Source: a candidate division Hyd24-12 bacterium UBA5074
Lineage (GTDB): Bacteria; Fermentibacterota; Fermentibacteria; Fermentibacterales; Fermentibacteraceae
Direction: 5' to 3'
NCBI GenBank assembly: GCA_002414865.1
Contig: DIAQ01000079.1
Coordinates: forward strand, 1 to 12,555
DNA: 12,555 bases
Shown: piece after piece, positions 1 to 6,444 of the stretch
Numbering within the stretch: the first letter of the stretch is position 1
Layout of the letters: every line of letters starts with the position of its first letter
Position numbers and translations under genes: made by a program
The notes under the pieces: generated by a model
The model's database searches: none
Seen by the model: only the letters and a program-made list of their open reading frames with translations
What the model was told of the DNA's origin: nothing

Positions 1-770
1 CCGAGAAGATCGGCATAACCGCCGGTGTACCAGTTGTCGATCGATGCCGTTCCGCACATCACCATTCCGTAGGAGTCGCCGGCGATGCACCTGGCCGGCT
101 GAGAGTAGGTGAAGCCCTCCATCCAGCTCCGCGTCCAGAGGACCGACCTGTCGGACGCGGTCCTCATCGCCCAGCTGAAGATGTCGCCGTGGCTGATGCC
201 GCAGAGGGAATAGCCGCCGTCAGGCTGCGCCGCCACGGAGACGAGTGCGGAGTGGCCGGTGTCCGGGTTCCACACGCTGGTGCCGGCCGGCGTGCCACCT
301 GATGTGAATGTCGAGAGGAAGCCTTCGCCGTCGGGGATGGCGCTGCTGTATGCGGTGCCGCAGACTGCGATCATCCCCGTGGACGACTGGGCGCAGCCCA
401 GGGCGTGCGCCGAGTCCGGGAACGAGATCGTCGAGGCCCACACCTGCTGGCCCTGGCTGTCGGTCCTGACGACCCGGCCCGCCCTGACCATGGAAGGCAC
501 CGAATAACCCGCGAGGAGGAAACCGCCGTCCGAGAGAAGGGCCATGTCCTCCGCGTCTCCACCCGTGAAGGCGAGAGTCGAGGTCCAAAGCGTGCTCCCG
601 TTGAGATCGAGCTTGCGCAGCGTGCAGACGCCGTCCTGCGAGGAGGCGACGACATATCCTCCGGAGACCTCGACAACGCCGACGGGTGCGCCCGTCGGAA
701 AGGCCACCTGGAATGTTGCGGCTGCGGCAGTGATAGATGAGATGAAAAGGATGGAAAGAGTTTTTACCAT
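1..770 (-). CDS. Secreted beta-propeller repeat protein (3' end off window)
   Basis: The frame is open from an ATG at 770 to the left edge, giving 256 complete codons and no stop, so the C-terminus lies outside the window. A near-perfect ribosome site (GGAGGTGA) ends four bases before the ATG. Residues 1-18 (MVKTLSILFISSITAAAA) are a Sec signal peptide, so the protein is exported. The rest is a chain of units about 50 residues long, each with a Gly-rich strand: GGYVVAS near 37, GGFLLAGYS near 82, GMIAVCGTA near 132, GGYSLCGIS near 186 and GMVMCGTAS near 235. Most units are followed by a D-x-x-G-x-x-x-W turn. This is typical of delta-60/PQQ-like propellers used as extracellular binding scaffolds. 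The same kind of repeat makes up the ectodomain of the TIR protein at 2667-4925. The ligand is unknown. The propeller call is firm; a specific function cannot be given. Confidence 0.88.
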   Translation of the reverse strand, partial: MVKTLSILFISSITAAAATFQVAFPTGAPVGVVEVSGGYVVASSQDGVCTLRKLDLNGSTLWTSTLAFTGGDAEDMALLSDGGFLLAGYSVPSMVRAGRVVRTDSQGQQVWASTISFPDSAHALGCAQSSTGMIAVCGTAYSSAIPDGEGFLSTFTSGGTPAGTSVWNPDTGHSALVSVAAQPDGGYSLCGISHGDIFSWAMRTASDRSVLWTRSWMEGFTYSQPARCIAGDSYGMVMCGTASIDNWYTGGYADLL

Positions 771-787
771 AATTCACCTCCGCAGAG

Positions 788-816
788 ATGATCACGCCTT
801 TATCAGAATTGGTCAA
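788..816 (-). promoter_or_regulatory. Candidate sigma70 promoter for the secreted propeller gene
   Basis: On the minus strand TTGACC (816-811) is followed after 17 bases by GATCAT (793-788), four of six matches to the -10 consensus. The predicted transcript start is only about ten bases before the ribosome site, which is short. The promoter is plausible but unproven. Confidence 0.4.
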
Positions 817-920
817 GGGGTAATGGGGGATTCCGAGGCGCAGATCGGGGATAGTCCCCGCACGAACCGTGGGATGCAGGCAGCGAAGACACTCGAGAAC
901 ATGGAAGCGTCGAGTCTGCC

Positions 921-939
921 GGGCTGAACTCAGCCCTTT
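921..939. repeat. Short hairpin with a T run on the plus strand
   Basis: GGGCTGA (921-927) and TCAGCCC (930-936) are perfect inverted repeats separated by two bases; the plus strand then reads TTT. It lies about a dozen bases beyond the stop of the broken minus-strand frame at 948-1235. It could be a weak terminator, though the minus strand has no T run after it. A second small hairpin, CGGGGA-TAG-TCCCCG, lies at 846-860. I see nothing else convincing in 817-947. Confidence 0.3.
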
Positions 940-947
940 CCGCCGCC

Positions 948-1235
948 TCAACAGCCTCCCGGGACCTCCCGGCAGGCATCTTCGGCTGTCCGCGTCCCAG
1001 CGGGCCGGCAACCTGCCATCAACCCCTCGAACTTCACCGTCATCGAGTCATAGTCGGATTGCGACATACCGGAGCAGCACTCTCCGAGCATCATGCCGAA
1101 CAGCTTCTCGACGAAATCCGCCAGCCGTTCCCGAGGGACCCTCGGGAGGAGGTGGCCGACTCAGCGGGGGAGCATCGCCTCCATGGAGGTGGAACAGGAG
1201 TCGAAGACATCGTCGCACTCGAAGGGGCCCTTCAC
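948..1235 (-). pseudogene. Small Cys-rich frame with an in-frame TGA: broken or recoded gene
   Basis: A GTG at 1235 sits six bases after a good ribosome site (AAGGAG, 1247-1242) and opens a frame with codon use like the neighbouring genes. It runs 24 codons (MKGPFECDDVFDSCSTSMEA, then MLPR), meets TGA at 1163-1161, and continues in the same frame for 70 more codons to a TGA at 950-948. The second half is clearly protein-like (LADFVEKLFGMMLGECCSGM, then SQSDYDSM and, later, LMAGC). Cysteines recur on both sides of the stop. The simplest reading is a pseudogene made by one nonsense change. The alternative is recoding of UGA: a 7-bp hairpin (1129-1147) with a GGUCC loop begins 13 bases after the UGA, a layout resembling a bacterial SECIS. 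I do not recognise the family. A sequencing error would also explain it. Confidence 0.5.
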
Positions 1236-1298
1236 GCCACGCTCCTTCCGTTGTACCGCGGTTTCAATACCTCCCGATGACCGCGCCGGCAATTCCCC

Positions 1299-1327
1299 TT
1301 GAACTTACATGCTCCATGGAATACACT
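1299..1327 (+). promoter_or_regulatory. Candidate sigma70 promoter for the GxxExxY gene
   Basis: TTGAAC (1299-1304) and TACACT (1322-1327) are separated by exactly 17 bases. The -10 ends 18 bases before the ATG, so the leader would hold little more than the ribosome site. The same tight layout is seen at the gene starting at 770. Confidence 0.45.
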
Positions 1328-1345
1328 TACGGGAGGAGGTGCCGA

Positions 1346-1744
1346 ATGACGAACACCTGTTGCACAAGGGAAGACGAAGTGGCGAGCGAGGTCGTCGATG
1401 CTGCCTTCCGGATCCACAGGGCGATCGGTCCCGGCCTCCTCGAGTACGCATACGAGAAGCTCCTGGTCCGGGAGCTGCACAGGAGAGGCCTCGAATCCAG
1501 GACACAGGTCTCGATGCCCATGCGATTCGCAGGCGAGGTCATCGAACCCGGCTTCACAGTCGACCTCATGGTCGAGGATTGCGTGCTCGTGATGTTGAAG
1601 TCGGTCGAAGTCCTCTCCCTTGCGCATCACAAACAGCTGAGGACATTCCTGAAGCTCTCGGGGATGAAGGCGGGCCTGATCCTCAACTTCGGCACCGCCC
1701 TGATGAAGGACGGGGTGTTTCACATGTCGAACGGAAGCGCCTAG
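1346..1744 (+). CDS. GxxExxY family protein with altered PD-(D/E)XK-like site
   Basis: 132 residues. The ATG is five bases after GGAGGAGGT. The frame is open further upstream, but that part is Ser/Arg-rich and antisense to another coding-like frame, so this start is preferred. The signature GLLEYAY (residues 30-36) names the GxxExxY family, small proteins usually of 120-135 residues and predicted to have a PD-(D/E)XK nuclease-like fold. The C-terminal half follows the family: VDLMVED (72-78), LKSVE (84-88), Q97, FLKLSG (101-106), NFGTALMKDG (114-123). Asp73 and Lys85 of the predicted active site are present, but the acidic residue expected two before the Lys (family consensus ELKxxE) is Met83, and the usual HEAQ reads HHKQ. 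These losses suggest weakened or no nuclease activity. The gene is single and has its own candidate promoter. Its biological role is not established. Confidence 0.9.
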   Translation: MTNTCCTREDEVASEVVDAAFRIHRAIGPGLLEYAYEKLLVRELHRRGLESRTQVSMPMRFAGEVIEPGFTVDLMVEDCVLVMLKSVEVLSLAHHKQLRTFLKLSGMKAGLILNFGTALMKDGVFHMSNGSA

Positions 1745-1883
1745 CCCGGGCGTCAAACGGAGATGCCGGGGGCGATCCGGGCCGTGTGCGGCGTTTCTCT
1801 GCCGGCAGCCTCGGTGGAAGAGGCCGCAGCAGGGGAGAGCAGACGGCAGGCTCGTCCCCGCGCCTCGGAGGGACAGTCGCCGG

Positions 1884-1914
1884 AAAAGGTCAGGGGCCGT
1901 CTGTCACGGCCCCT
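1884..1914 (-). terminator. Rho-independent terminator after the Spo0M-like gene
   Basis: Read on the minus strand, AGGGGCCGT (1914-1906), a five-base loop and ACGGCCCCT (1900-1892) form a perfect 9-bp stem, followed by GACC and TTTT (1887-1884). It begins 24 bases after the stop at 1938. The T run is short but the stem is strong. The hairpin may also slow transcripts arriving from the GxxExxY gene, though the plus strand lacks a T tract. Confidence 0.65.
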
Positions 1915-1937
1915 TGCCTGTCCGGAGTTCCCCCCGG

Positions 1938-2414
1938 CTATATGAGCTTTATGACCTTCGTGTCGGCCGGATCGAGCGCGACGCCGTCCAGATCGGCAGT
2001 TGCGCGGATCTGGAAGTCGGACTTCTCGGATGATGCGAACACGGCCGCCTTGCCGAGCGCGCCCAGCACTCCGTCCTTCTGGGCAAGGGACTGCGAGCCG
2101 GAGAGCTTCAGCGAGAATGGCAGGACGAAATCCATCTCCTTGCGCTCGTCCGCCTTCAGGCTGAATGGCTCACCCTTGTACACCGGGAGTTCACCCAGCA
2201 CGAACTCCTTCGTCCGCTTCTCCTCGCCCTGGCCGTGGGTGTAGAGCTCGACCAGCTTGATGTTGACCGACTTCACAGTCTGATCGCTCTTGCCGGTGAG
2301 GGCGAGTCTGCCCGTGACCTGGCCGGCTGCCTTGTCGATCTGCACGGGCATGACGATCTCGAGGCTTGCCGTTCCGATGCCGAGACCCTGCTTGATCTTG
2401 CCGAAGAAGGACAT
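1938..2414 (-). CDS. Spo0M-like (arrestin-fold) protein, short form
   Basis: 158 residues, starting at the ATG at 2414 behind AAAGGAG (five-base spacing); an upstream in-frame extension lacks its own ribosome site. The start, MSFFGKIKQGLGIGTASLEI, followed by an acidic and basic beta-rich body (VTGRLALTGKSDQTVKSVNI near 33-52; LVELYT 54-59), matches the Spo0M family, whose N-terminal half has an arrestin-like beta-sandwich. Residues near 85-105 (an SLKADERKEMDFVLPFSLKL-type segment) fit the conserved strand pair. Bacillus Spo0M is about 258 residues, so this is the single-sandwich form found in many non-sporulating bacteria. There is no signal peptide, so it should be cytosolic. Spo0M proteins have been linked to sporulation control and the cytoskeleton in Bacillus; here a scaffold or adaptor role is inference. 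It is divergent from the TIR gene and appears monocistronic. Confidence 0.85.
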   Translation of the reverse strand: MSFFGKIKQGLGIGTASLEIVMPVQIDKAAGQVTGRLALTGKSDQTVKSVNIKLVELYTHGQGEEKRTKEFVLGELPVYKGEPFSLKADERKEMDFVLPFSLKLSGSQSLAQKDGVLGALGKAAVFASSEKSDFQIRATADLDGVALDPADTKVIKLI

Positions 2415-2447
2415 GGAGACTCCTTTCCTGGTGGGTTCGAGGGGCAA

Positions 2448-2475
2448 GCTAAATGGGAGCCGGATGGCGTGTCAA
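2448..2475 (-). promoter_or_regulatory. Candidate promoter for the Spo0M-like gene
   Basis: On the minus strand a perfect TTGACA (2475-2470) is followed after 16 bases by TTTAGC (2453-2448). The -10 is poor, matching at only three positions, but the position gives a leader of roughly 27 bases before the ATG at 2414, which is reasonable. Confidence 0.4.
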
Positions 2476-2611
2476 CAAGGTTCCGGGAGGAGCTGAGGGC
2501 ATCACCCCGGCAGACGCACAAAGGCGCTTTGCGGGGCGGCCTGTTCTCCAGGTCGGCGGTTTTGTATTTGTATGTATCAAGTCATCCTGCCATGGAAGGG
2601 AGGGTGACCGG

Positions 2612-2670
2612 ATGGTGAGGGTGCGGTGGCCGTAAACCGGAACATGAACCTGGCGAAGGTGGCCACTTGA
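2612..2670 (+). promoter_or_regulatory. Two tiny upstream reading frames in the TIR gene leader
   Basis: ATG at 2612 follows a strong purine-rich site (GGGAGGGTG, eight-base spacing) but encodes only MVRVRWP before TAA (2633-2635). ATG at 2644 encodes MNLAKVAT and ends in a TGA (2668-2670) that overlaps the TTG start of the TIR gene at 2667. The layout could couple or limit TIR translation. Neither peptide shows independent signs of being a product. The AT-rich patch just upstream (about 2559-2582) may hold the promoter, but I found no convincing -35/-10 pair. Confidence 0.3.
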
Positions 2671-4925
2671 GCGGACACGTCTTCCTGAGCCACTCCAGCA
2701 AGGACTCGGGAACAGCCGGCGAGGCGCTGAAATACCTCGAGGCCAACGGTGTCGACTGCTGGATCTCCTCCCGCGATATCCCGCCCGGCTCCGACTGGGC
2801 CGAGACGATCTACAATGCCATAGCATCCAGTTCCGCGATGATCCTCTTCTTCACGGACAACTCGAACGATTCCTGGCAGGTCCGCAACGAGCTGGACATC
2901 GCCACCAACCTGAGGATCCCGATCATCCCCGTGCGCCTCGACGACGCCGAAGTCGCGAAGGGCCTGCGGTACTTCACCAACTCCCACCAGTGGCTCGAGA
3001 AGCGTGACAAGAGCATGGATGCCCTGCTGGACGGCATCCTGGGAGCCGTTCTGCGGGTCAGGGCGGGCGATGACGAGAGGTCCCCGGCCGTGAGGGAGGC
3101 CTGGCGTCGGAGGATCCTGTCACCCTGGCTGCTGGCCGTGGCGGCATTCGCCATCGCGGTTCCGGCCACGATATTCCTTTCCCGCATGGGAAGGCCTGCG
3201 CAGGCCGCCGAGACTGCCGGCCTCCTCGCCGGGGGCACGGACTCCTGGGACTTCGCCACCGACATCTGCATCCGCTCCGGCGGGGGCTTCTTCGCCTCGG
3301 GAGTCTGGGACTGGGGCTTCGAGGCCGAGGCATGGGTCGCAGGATTCGACTCGGCAGGGTCCCTCTCCTGGTCCTGGTCCGACTCCATGGCCGGCGAATG
3401 CAGGCCGATGATCGTCCCGTCAGGAGACGGAGGCGTGATAGCAGCCTACGGGCAGTATGCCGACTTCGGGCACACAGGCTATTCAGTCGAAGCGGTCCGT
3501 CTCGACTCACTGGGCGGCCAGGTCTGGCGCGATACGGTCAGGATAGAGTGGCCGGGAGCCGCACAGCCGATCTTCGGGAGCATGGAGAAGGGGCCGGACG
3601 GGATGATCCACCTCGCATTCACCCTTCGCACGAGGGGAAACAGCCCCTGCGATGCCGTCCATCTCGTGACGGTCGACCCGGATGACGGGGCGATGGCCTG
3701 GGACACCATACCGGGGTGCAAGGAGTCGTGCGCGTATCTGCCCGATTCGTCGGGCGGCTTCTTCAACGTCTTCCGCGACTCGGAGACCCGTGCGACCGGA
3801 ATAGAGCACTACTCGCCCGCCGGCGTCCTGCTGGCCAGGATAGTCCTGGGAGACCAGAGGATGCAGCCGGGCACCGCGGTCCTGACCTCTGACGGCAACC
3901 TCGTGGTCTGCGTGACCAGCGATGGCTACGGCGCCGGGAACGGCGATCTGCTCGTGATGGAGTTCACACCGGACCTCACTCTCCGGTGGCAGGAGGAATT
4001 CGGCGGCGACCTGTGGGACGGCGCAGGGTGTGCGATCCAGCTTAACGACGGGAGTCTGGCCCTGGCCGGGAGCACGATGTCCTTCGGCGACGGCTCCAGC
4101 GACGGCTGGGTCCTGTTCCTGGACGGGGACGGAGAGCTCAGGGACCAGGCCGTCATCGATCTGGGCGGAGACGAGGACATCTACTCCATCGCCGAGACGG
4201 AGCGTGGCAGCCTGCTCGCGGCAGGAACCACCACGGAACTCGGCCAGCCCGACGCATGGATGACCGCCATCCGCCGTGACGGGTCGTATCCCGCGCAGCA
4301 GCGGCTCGGGCTCGATCTGATGTCGGAGGACTGGCAGACGGGGTTCGTGAACCAGACCGTGTGGCAGATGGGGCAGAACCGGAACTACTCGCCCTCGATA
4401 CTGATCGATTCGGCGACCGGGAATGTGGCGCTAGACCTGAACTGCGTCCCGATGGCTTCCCGAGACGCCTTCGTGCCCGCCCAGGGCCTGTGCCTCTCCG
4501 CCGATGTGCTGATCAGCGACATGCCGGCTGCCTTCGGGTCGAACAGCGTCGAGATCGGGCTGACTTCGGCGAGCCTGGAGGGTTACGACCGCGACCCGGC
4601 TGACGCCGCATCGGCCACTCTGCGTTGGACGTACACGGCGGGCATCAACGGGCAGAGCCGCTCCGTGCAGGCCTCGTGCACCCTGGGCGACTCGCTCTTC
4701 TCGACGCTGGAGCCTGACAGCGCATGGACCGTGAGAGGGGCTCCGCAGAGACTTATGATCGAGCTCTGCCGGGCCTCGGTCCGATACTGGATCGGGGACA
4801 GCCTCCTTGCAGAGGCGCCCGTCTCCTGGGAGGGTATCGACTCGCTGAGGATATGCCTCAACGGCAACTCTGACTCCTCGCCCCACAAACTGGATGATGT
4901 CCGGCTCTTCATGAGGAGATGGTGA
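2667..4925 (+). CDS. Transmembrane TIR protein with beta-propeller/LamG-like ectodomain
   Basis: 752 residues from a TTG start. No ATG or GTG is available in frame before the conserved TIR motifs, and AGGTGG lies just upstream. Residues 4-130 form a TIR domain: VFLSHSSKD (box 1, 5-13), BB-loop SSRDIPPGSDW (34-44), FFTDNSNDSW (61-70) and NELDIA (74-79), whose Glu75 sits where NAD-cleaving TIR domains carry the catalytic Glu; then IIPVRLDD (86-93). RRRI (147-150) precedes one membrane helix (about 151-172), giving an N-in topology. Residues about 185-540 are Gly/Asp/Trp-rich propeller repeats (DGSLALAGST, GGDLWDGAG, RGSLLAAGTT) outside the cytoplasm. The last 200 residues are a LamG/concanavalin-like module. 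It is the first gene of a coupled pair. NADase activity and ligand-triggered TIR signalling are inferred. Bacterial TIR proteins often act in phage defence, but that is not shown here. Confidence 0.92.
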   Translation: MSGHVFLSHSSKDSGTAGEALKYLEANGVDCWISSRDIPPGSDWAETIYNAIASSSAMILFFTDNSNDSWQVRNELDIATNLRIPIIPVRLDDAEVAKGLRYFTNSHQWLEKRDKSMDALLDGILGAVLRVRAGDDERSPAVREAWRRRILSPWLLAVAAFAIAVPATIFLSRMGRPAQAAETAGLLAGGTDSWDFATDICIRSGGGFFASGVWDWGFEAEAWVAGFDSAGSLSWSWSDSMAGECRPMIVPSGDGGVIAAYGQYADFGHTGYSVEAVRLDSLGGQVWRDTVRIEWPGAAQPIFGSMEKGPDGMIHLAFTLRTRGNSPCDAVHLVTVDPDDGAMAWDTIPGCKESCAYLPDSSGGFFNVFRDSETRATGIEHYSPAGVLLARIVLGDQRMQPGTAVLTSDGNLVVCVTSDGYGAGNGDLLVMEFTPDLTLRWQEEFGGDLWDGAGCAIQLNDGSLALAGSTMSFGDGSSDGWVLFLDGDGELRDQAVIDLGGDEDIYSIAETERGSLLAAGTTTELGQPDAWMTAIRRDGSYPAQQRLGLDLMSEDWQTGFVNQTVWQMGQNRNYSPSILIDSATGNVALDLNCVPMASRDAFVPAQGLCLSADVLISDMPAAFGSNSVEIGLTSASLEGYDRDPADAASATLRWTYTAGINGQSRSVQASCTLGDSLFSTLEPDSAWTVRGAPQRLMIELCRASVRYWIGDSLLAEAPVSWEGIDSLRICLNGNSDSSPHKLDDVRLFMRRW

Positions 4926-5638
4926 TGCCCCTGCGGAGCTTCCCCGTCATCGCCGTCGCGGCGGCCGCTGCCGTACTCGCGGGAGGCATCCCGGGCGTCT
5001 CCGCCGAGGTGCTGCTCGAGGATGACTTCTCACAGCCCCTGAGGCGCAACTGGATCCTGTTCGGGGATCCCCTGCCCATCGTCTGCGACTCCATGGGCCA
5101 GCCGGCGCCGAGCTTCGACAACAACGGCGACCCGATGTACGACAGCGGGGCGATCTCGAGGGGCTCCTGGGACTACTCGGAAGGGCTCGTCCTGGAGTGT
5201 GACATGTACGTGACCTCCAACGAGAGAGGGGCATGGATATCGGGGGAGCTGGGCCTGGTCGTCGCTGAAACCGCAGTCTACGGGCAGGATGGCATGGACA
5301 TCATCGACATGAACCTGACCTATGACTACTGCGGGGAGGCCAACTGGTCATGCCCCCACCTCCAGGGGCAGCTCCAGGCCGCGCTGGTGTTGCCCGACAT
5401 GACGCTCGACAGCAGGGAGTACATCCACTTCAACGACTGCCTCGATTCCTGGCACAGATACAGGATAGTAATCGAGCAGGACATGACGGTTTCCTTTTAC
5501 GTGGACACCATGCTCATTCACAGGACGACCGCCCGGATCCCGGAAGGACGGGGCGAGATGTCGGTCGTCCTGGGGAACCGCTCCAGTTCCTGGGGGCGCG
5601 TCTTCCACGACAACCTCGTGCTCATGAGGCCGGACTAG
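4925..5638 (+). CDS. Secreted LamG-like protein coupled to the TIR gene
   Basis: 237 residues. Two ATGs are in frame (4919, 4925). The second is preferred because it overlaps the TIR stop by one base (TGATG) and has GAGGAG at the right distance. A signal peptide occupies residues 1 to about 26 (LRSFPVIAVAAAAAVLAGG, then cleavage after VSA). The mature part opens with LLEDDFSQPLRRNWILFGDP and continues with beta-rich sequence ending in RIVIEQDMTVSFYV, VVLGNRSSSW and HDNLVLMRP. This is the style of concanavalin/LamG-like jelly rolls, a fold used to bind carbohydrate or protein. The same strand order and ending occur in the last 200 residues of the TIR protein (SVRYWIGDSLL, ICLNGNSDSS, LDDVRLFMR), so it looks like a detached copy of that module. 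A role as soluble partner or ligand-binding subunit of the TIR receptor is inference. No catalytic motif was recognised. Confidence 0.82.
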   Translation: MPLRSFPVIAVAAAAAVLAGGIPGVSAEVLLEDDFSQPLRRNWILFGDPLPIVCDSMGQPAPSFDNNGDPMYDSGAISRGSWDYSEGLVLECDMYVTSNERGAWISGELGLVVAETAVYGQDGMDIIDMNLTYDYCGEANWSCPHLQGQLQAALVLPDMTLDSREYIHFNDCLDSWHRYRIVIEQDMTVSFYVDTMLIHRTTARIPEGRGEMSVVLGNRSSSWGRVFHDNLVLMRPD

Positions 5639-5705
5639 CAGGCGGACCGGGTCGGCAGCACATTCCTGCGTTGTCCCCGTGACTTCGGCCCCGCAGTCCG
5701 GCCTC
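5626..5705. repeat. 11-bp perfect inverted repeat around the end of the LamG-like gene
   Basis: GAGGCCGGACT (5626-5636) and AGTCCGGCCTC (5695-5705) are perfect inverted copies 58 bases apart; the left arm includes the first base of the TAG stop. No T run follows, so it is not a classical terminator, but it could fold the 3' end of the transcript. Between 5706 and 5782 I see no gene. Confidence 0.45.
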
Positions 5706-5782
5706 CGGAGCGGCAGATCGTCTCCGGCCGAGGTCCACCCCGCGGAGGACGGGAGCGGGATTCGACCGCTCCGCGCAGGTCC

Positions 5783-5810
5783 TTGACCTGCCCAGACGGT
5801 GAGCTATACT
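5783..5810 (+). promoter_or_regulatory. Sigma70-type promoter of the membrane protein/regulator pair
   Basis: TTGACC (5783-5788) and TATACT (5805-5810) are 16 bases apart, each with five of six consensus matches. This is the best promoter in the window. Transcription would begin near 5817, immediately before the palindrome at 5821-5837. Confidence 0.7.
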
Positions 5811-5820
5811 CTCGCAGATC

Positions 5821-5837
5821 AGTTTGCATCACAAACT
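5821..5837. promoter_or_regulatory. Candidate operator palindrome
   Basis: AGTTTG (5821-5826) and CAAACT (5832-5837) are perfect inverted repeats around CATCA, right at the expected transcription start and upstream of the ribosome site. A dimeric winged-helix protein is encoded as the second gene of this transcript, so autoregulation through this site is a natural hypothesis. Binding is not shown. Confidence 0.45.
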
Positions 5838-5856
5838 ACTCTGTGGAGGTATGAGA

Positions 5857-6444
5857 ATGGACCCTCTGGACCTGAAGGAGATCGAGAGCAGCGCCTATGG
5901 CACCCGGAGCGAAAGCGGGGTTCTCGACATCGTGATCGGCGCCGGTCTGCTGGGATATGGCCTTCTCGCGAACGTCGGAGCCTACCTCGTCCCCACCTAT
6001 TGCCTGCTGCTGGCGGTGCTGCTGCAGAAGCTCGTCGTGACCCCGAGGGTCGGAAGGGTCCGCTTCGCTGCGGGCCGCAGGGCCCGCGAGCGCAGAGGCC
6101 TCCTTCTGATAGCGCTGCTGGCCCTTCTGCCGATCCCCCTCGGGCTGGCCCTGTTCTATGCGGGCAGGCCATCCACCTGGACGGGAGTCATTTCGACCCA
6201 CATGACGCTTGTGCTCGGCCTGTTCGTGGCGCTGAGCATGGCTGCCGTCGCATGGGCGAAATCCGCACCGAGGTTCAACGCATTCGCGGCACTGGCTCTC
6301 CTGAACTTCGCCGGGGCGCAGCTCTTCGGTCAGCCTCACACCTGGCCAGTCCTGGCCACAGGCGTGCCGATCTTCATCGTCGGGATGGCGCTTCTGGTGA
6401 GATTCGTGCGGCGCAACCCGGTGCAGAGAGCCGAGGCGGTGTGA
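5857..6444 (+). CDS. Six-helix integral membrane protein of unknown function
   Basis: 195 residues. The ATG at 5857 is six bases after GGAGGT; another in-frame ATG at 5851 abuts that site and is less likely. A hydrophilic N-terminus (MDPLDLKEIESS) is followed by hydrophobic segments near 22-42, 43-59, 81-101, 112-133, 139-156 and 164-183. A strongly basic loop (RRARERR, 74-80) before the third segment argues that this loop and both ends face the cytoplasm. The C-terminus is RFVRRNPVQRAEAV. I do not recognise a named family. The stop overlaps the start of the winged-helix gene by one base (TGATG), so the two are co-translated. A small membrane protein followed by an HTH_34-type regulator is a recurrent pairing in bacterial genomes, usually with the regulator controlling the membrane gene. 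The substrate, if it is a transporter, is unknown. Confidence 0.85.
   Translation: MDPLDLKEIESSAYGTRSESGVLDIVIGAGLLGYGLLANVGAYLVPTYCLLLAVLLQKLVVTPRVGRVRFAAGRRARERRGLLLIALLALLPIPLGLALFYAGRPSTWTGVISTHMTLVLGLFVALSMAAVAWAKSAPRFNAFAALALLNFAGAQLFGQPHTWPVLATGVPIFIVGMALLVRFVRRNPVQRAEAV

Noticed and set aside
220..1011. Long Arg/Pro-rich minus-strand open frame of 263 codons
   Set aside because: It is a different frame over the real secreted propeller gene and the broken Cys-rich frame, has no ribosome site, and its composition is typical of a GC-rich shadow.
869..1345. N-terminal extension of the GxxExxY gene
   Set aside because: The frame stays open, but the sequence is Ser/Arg-rich and unlike the family, while the ATG at 1346 has a strong ribosome site and gives the normal family length.
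2559..2582. AT-rich patch as a defined promoter of the TIR gene
   Set aside because: No -35/-10 pair with acceptable spacing could be found, so only the general location is suggested.
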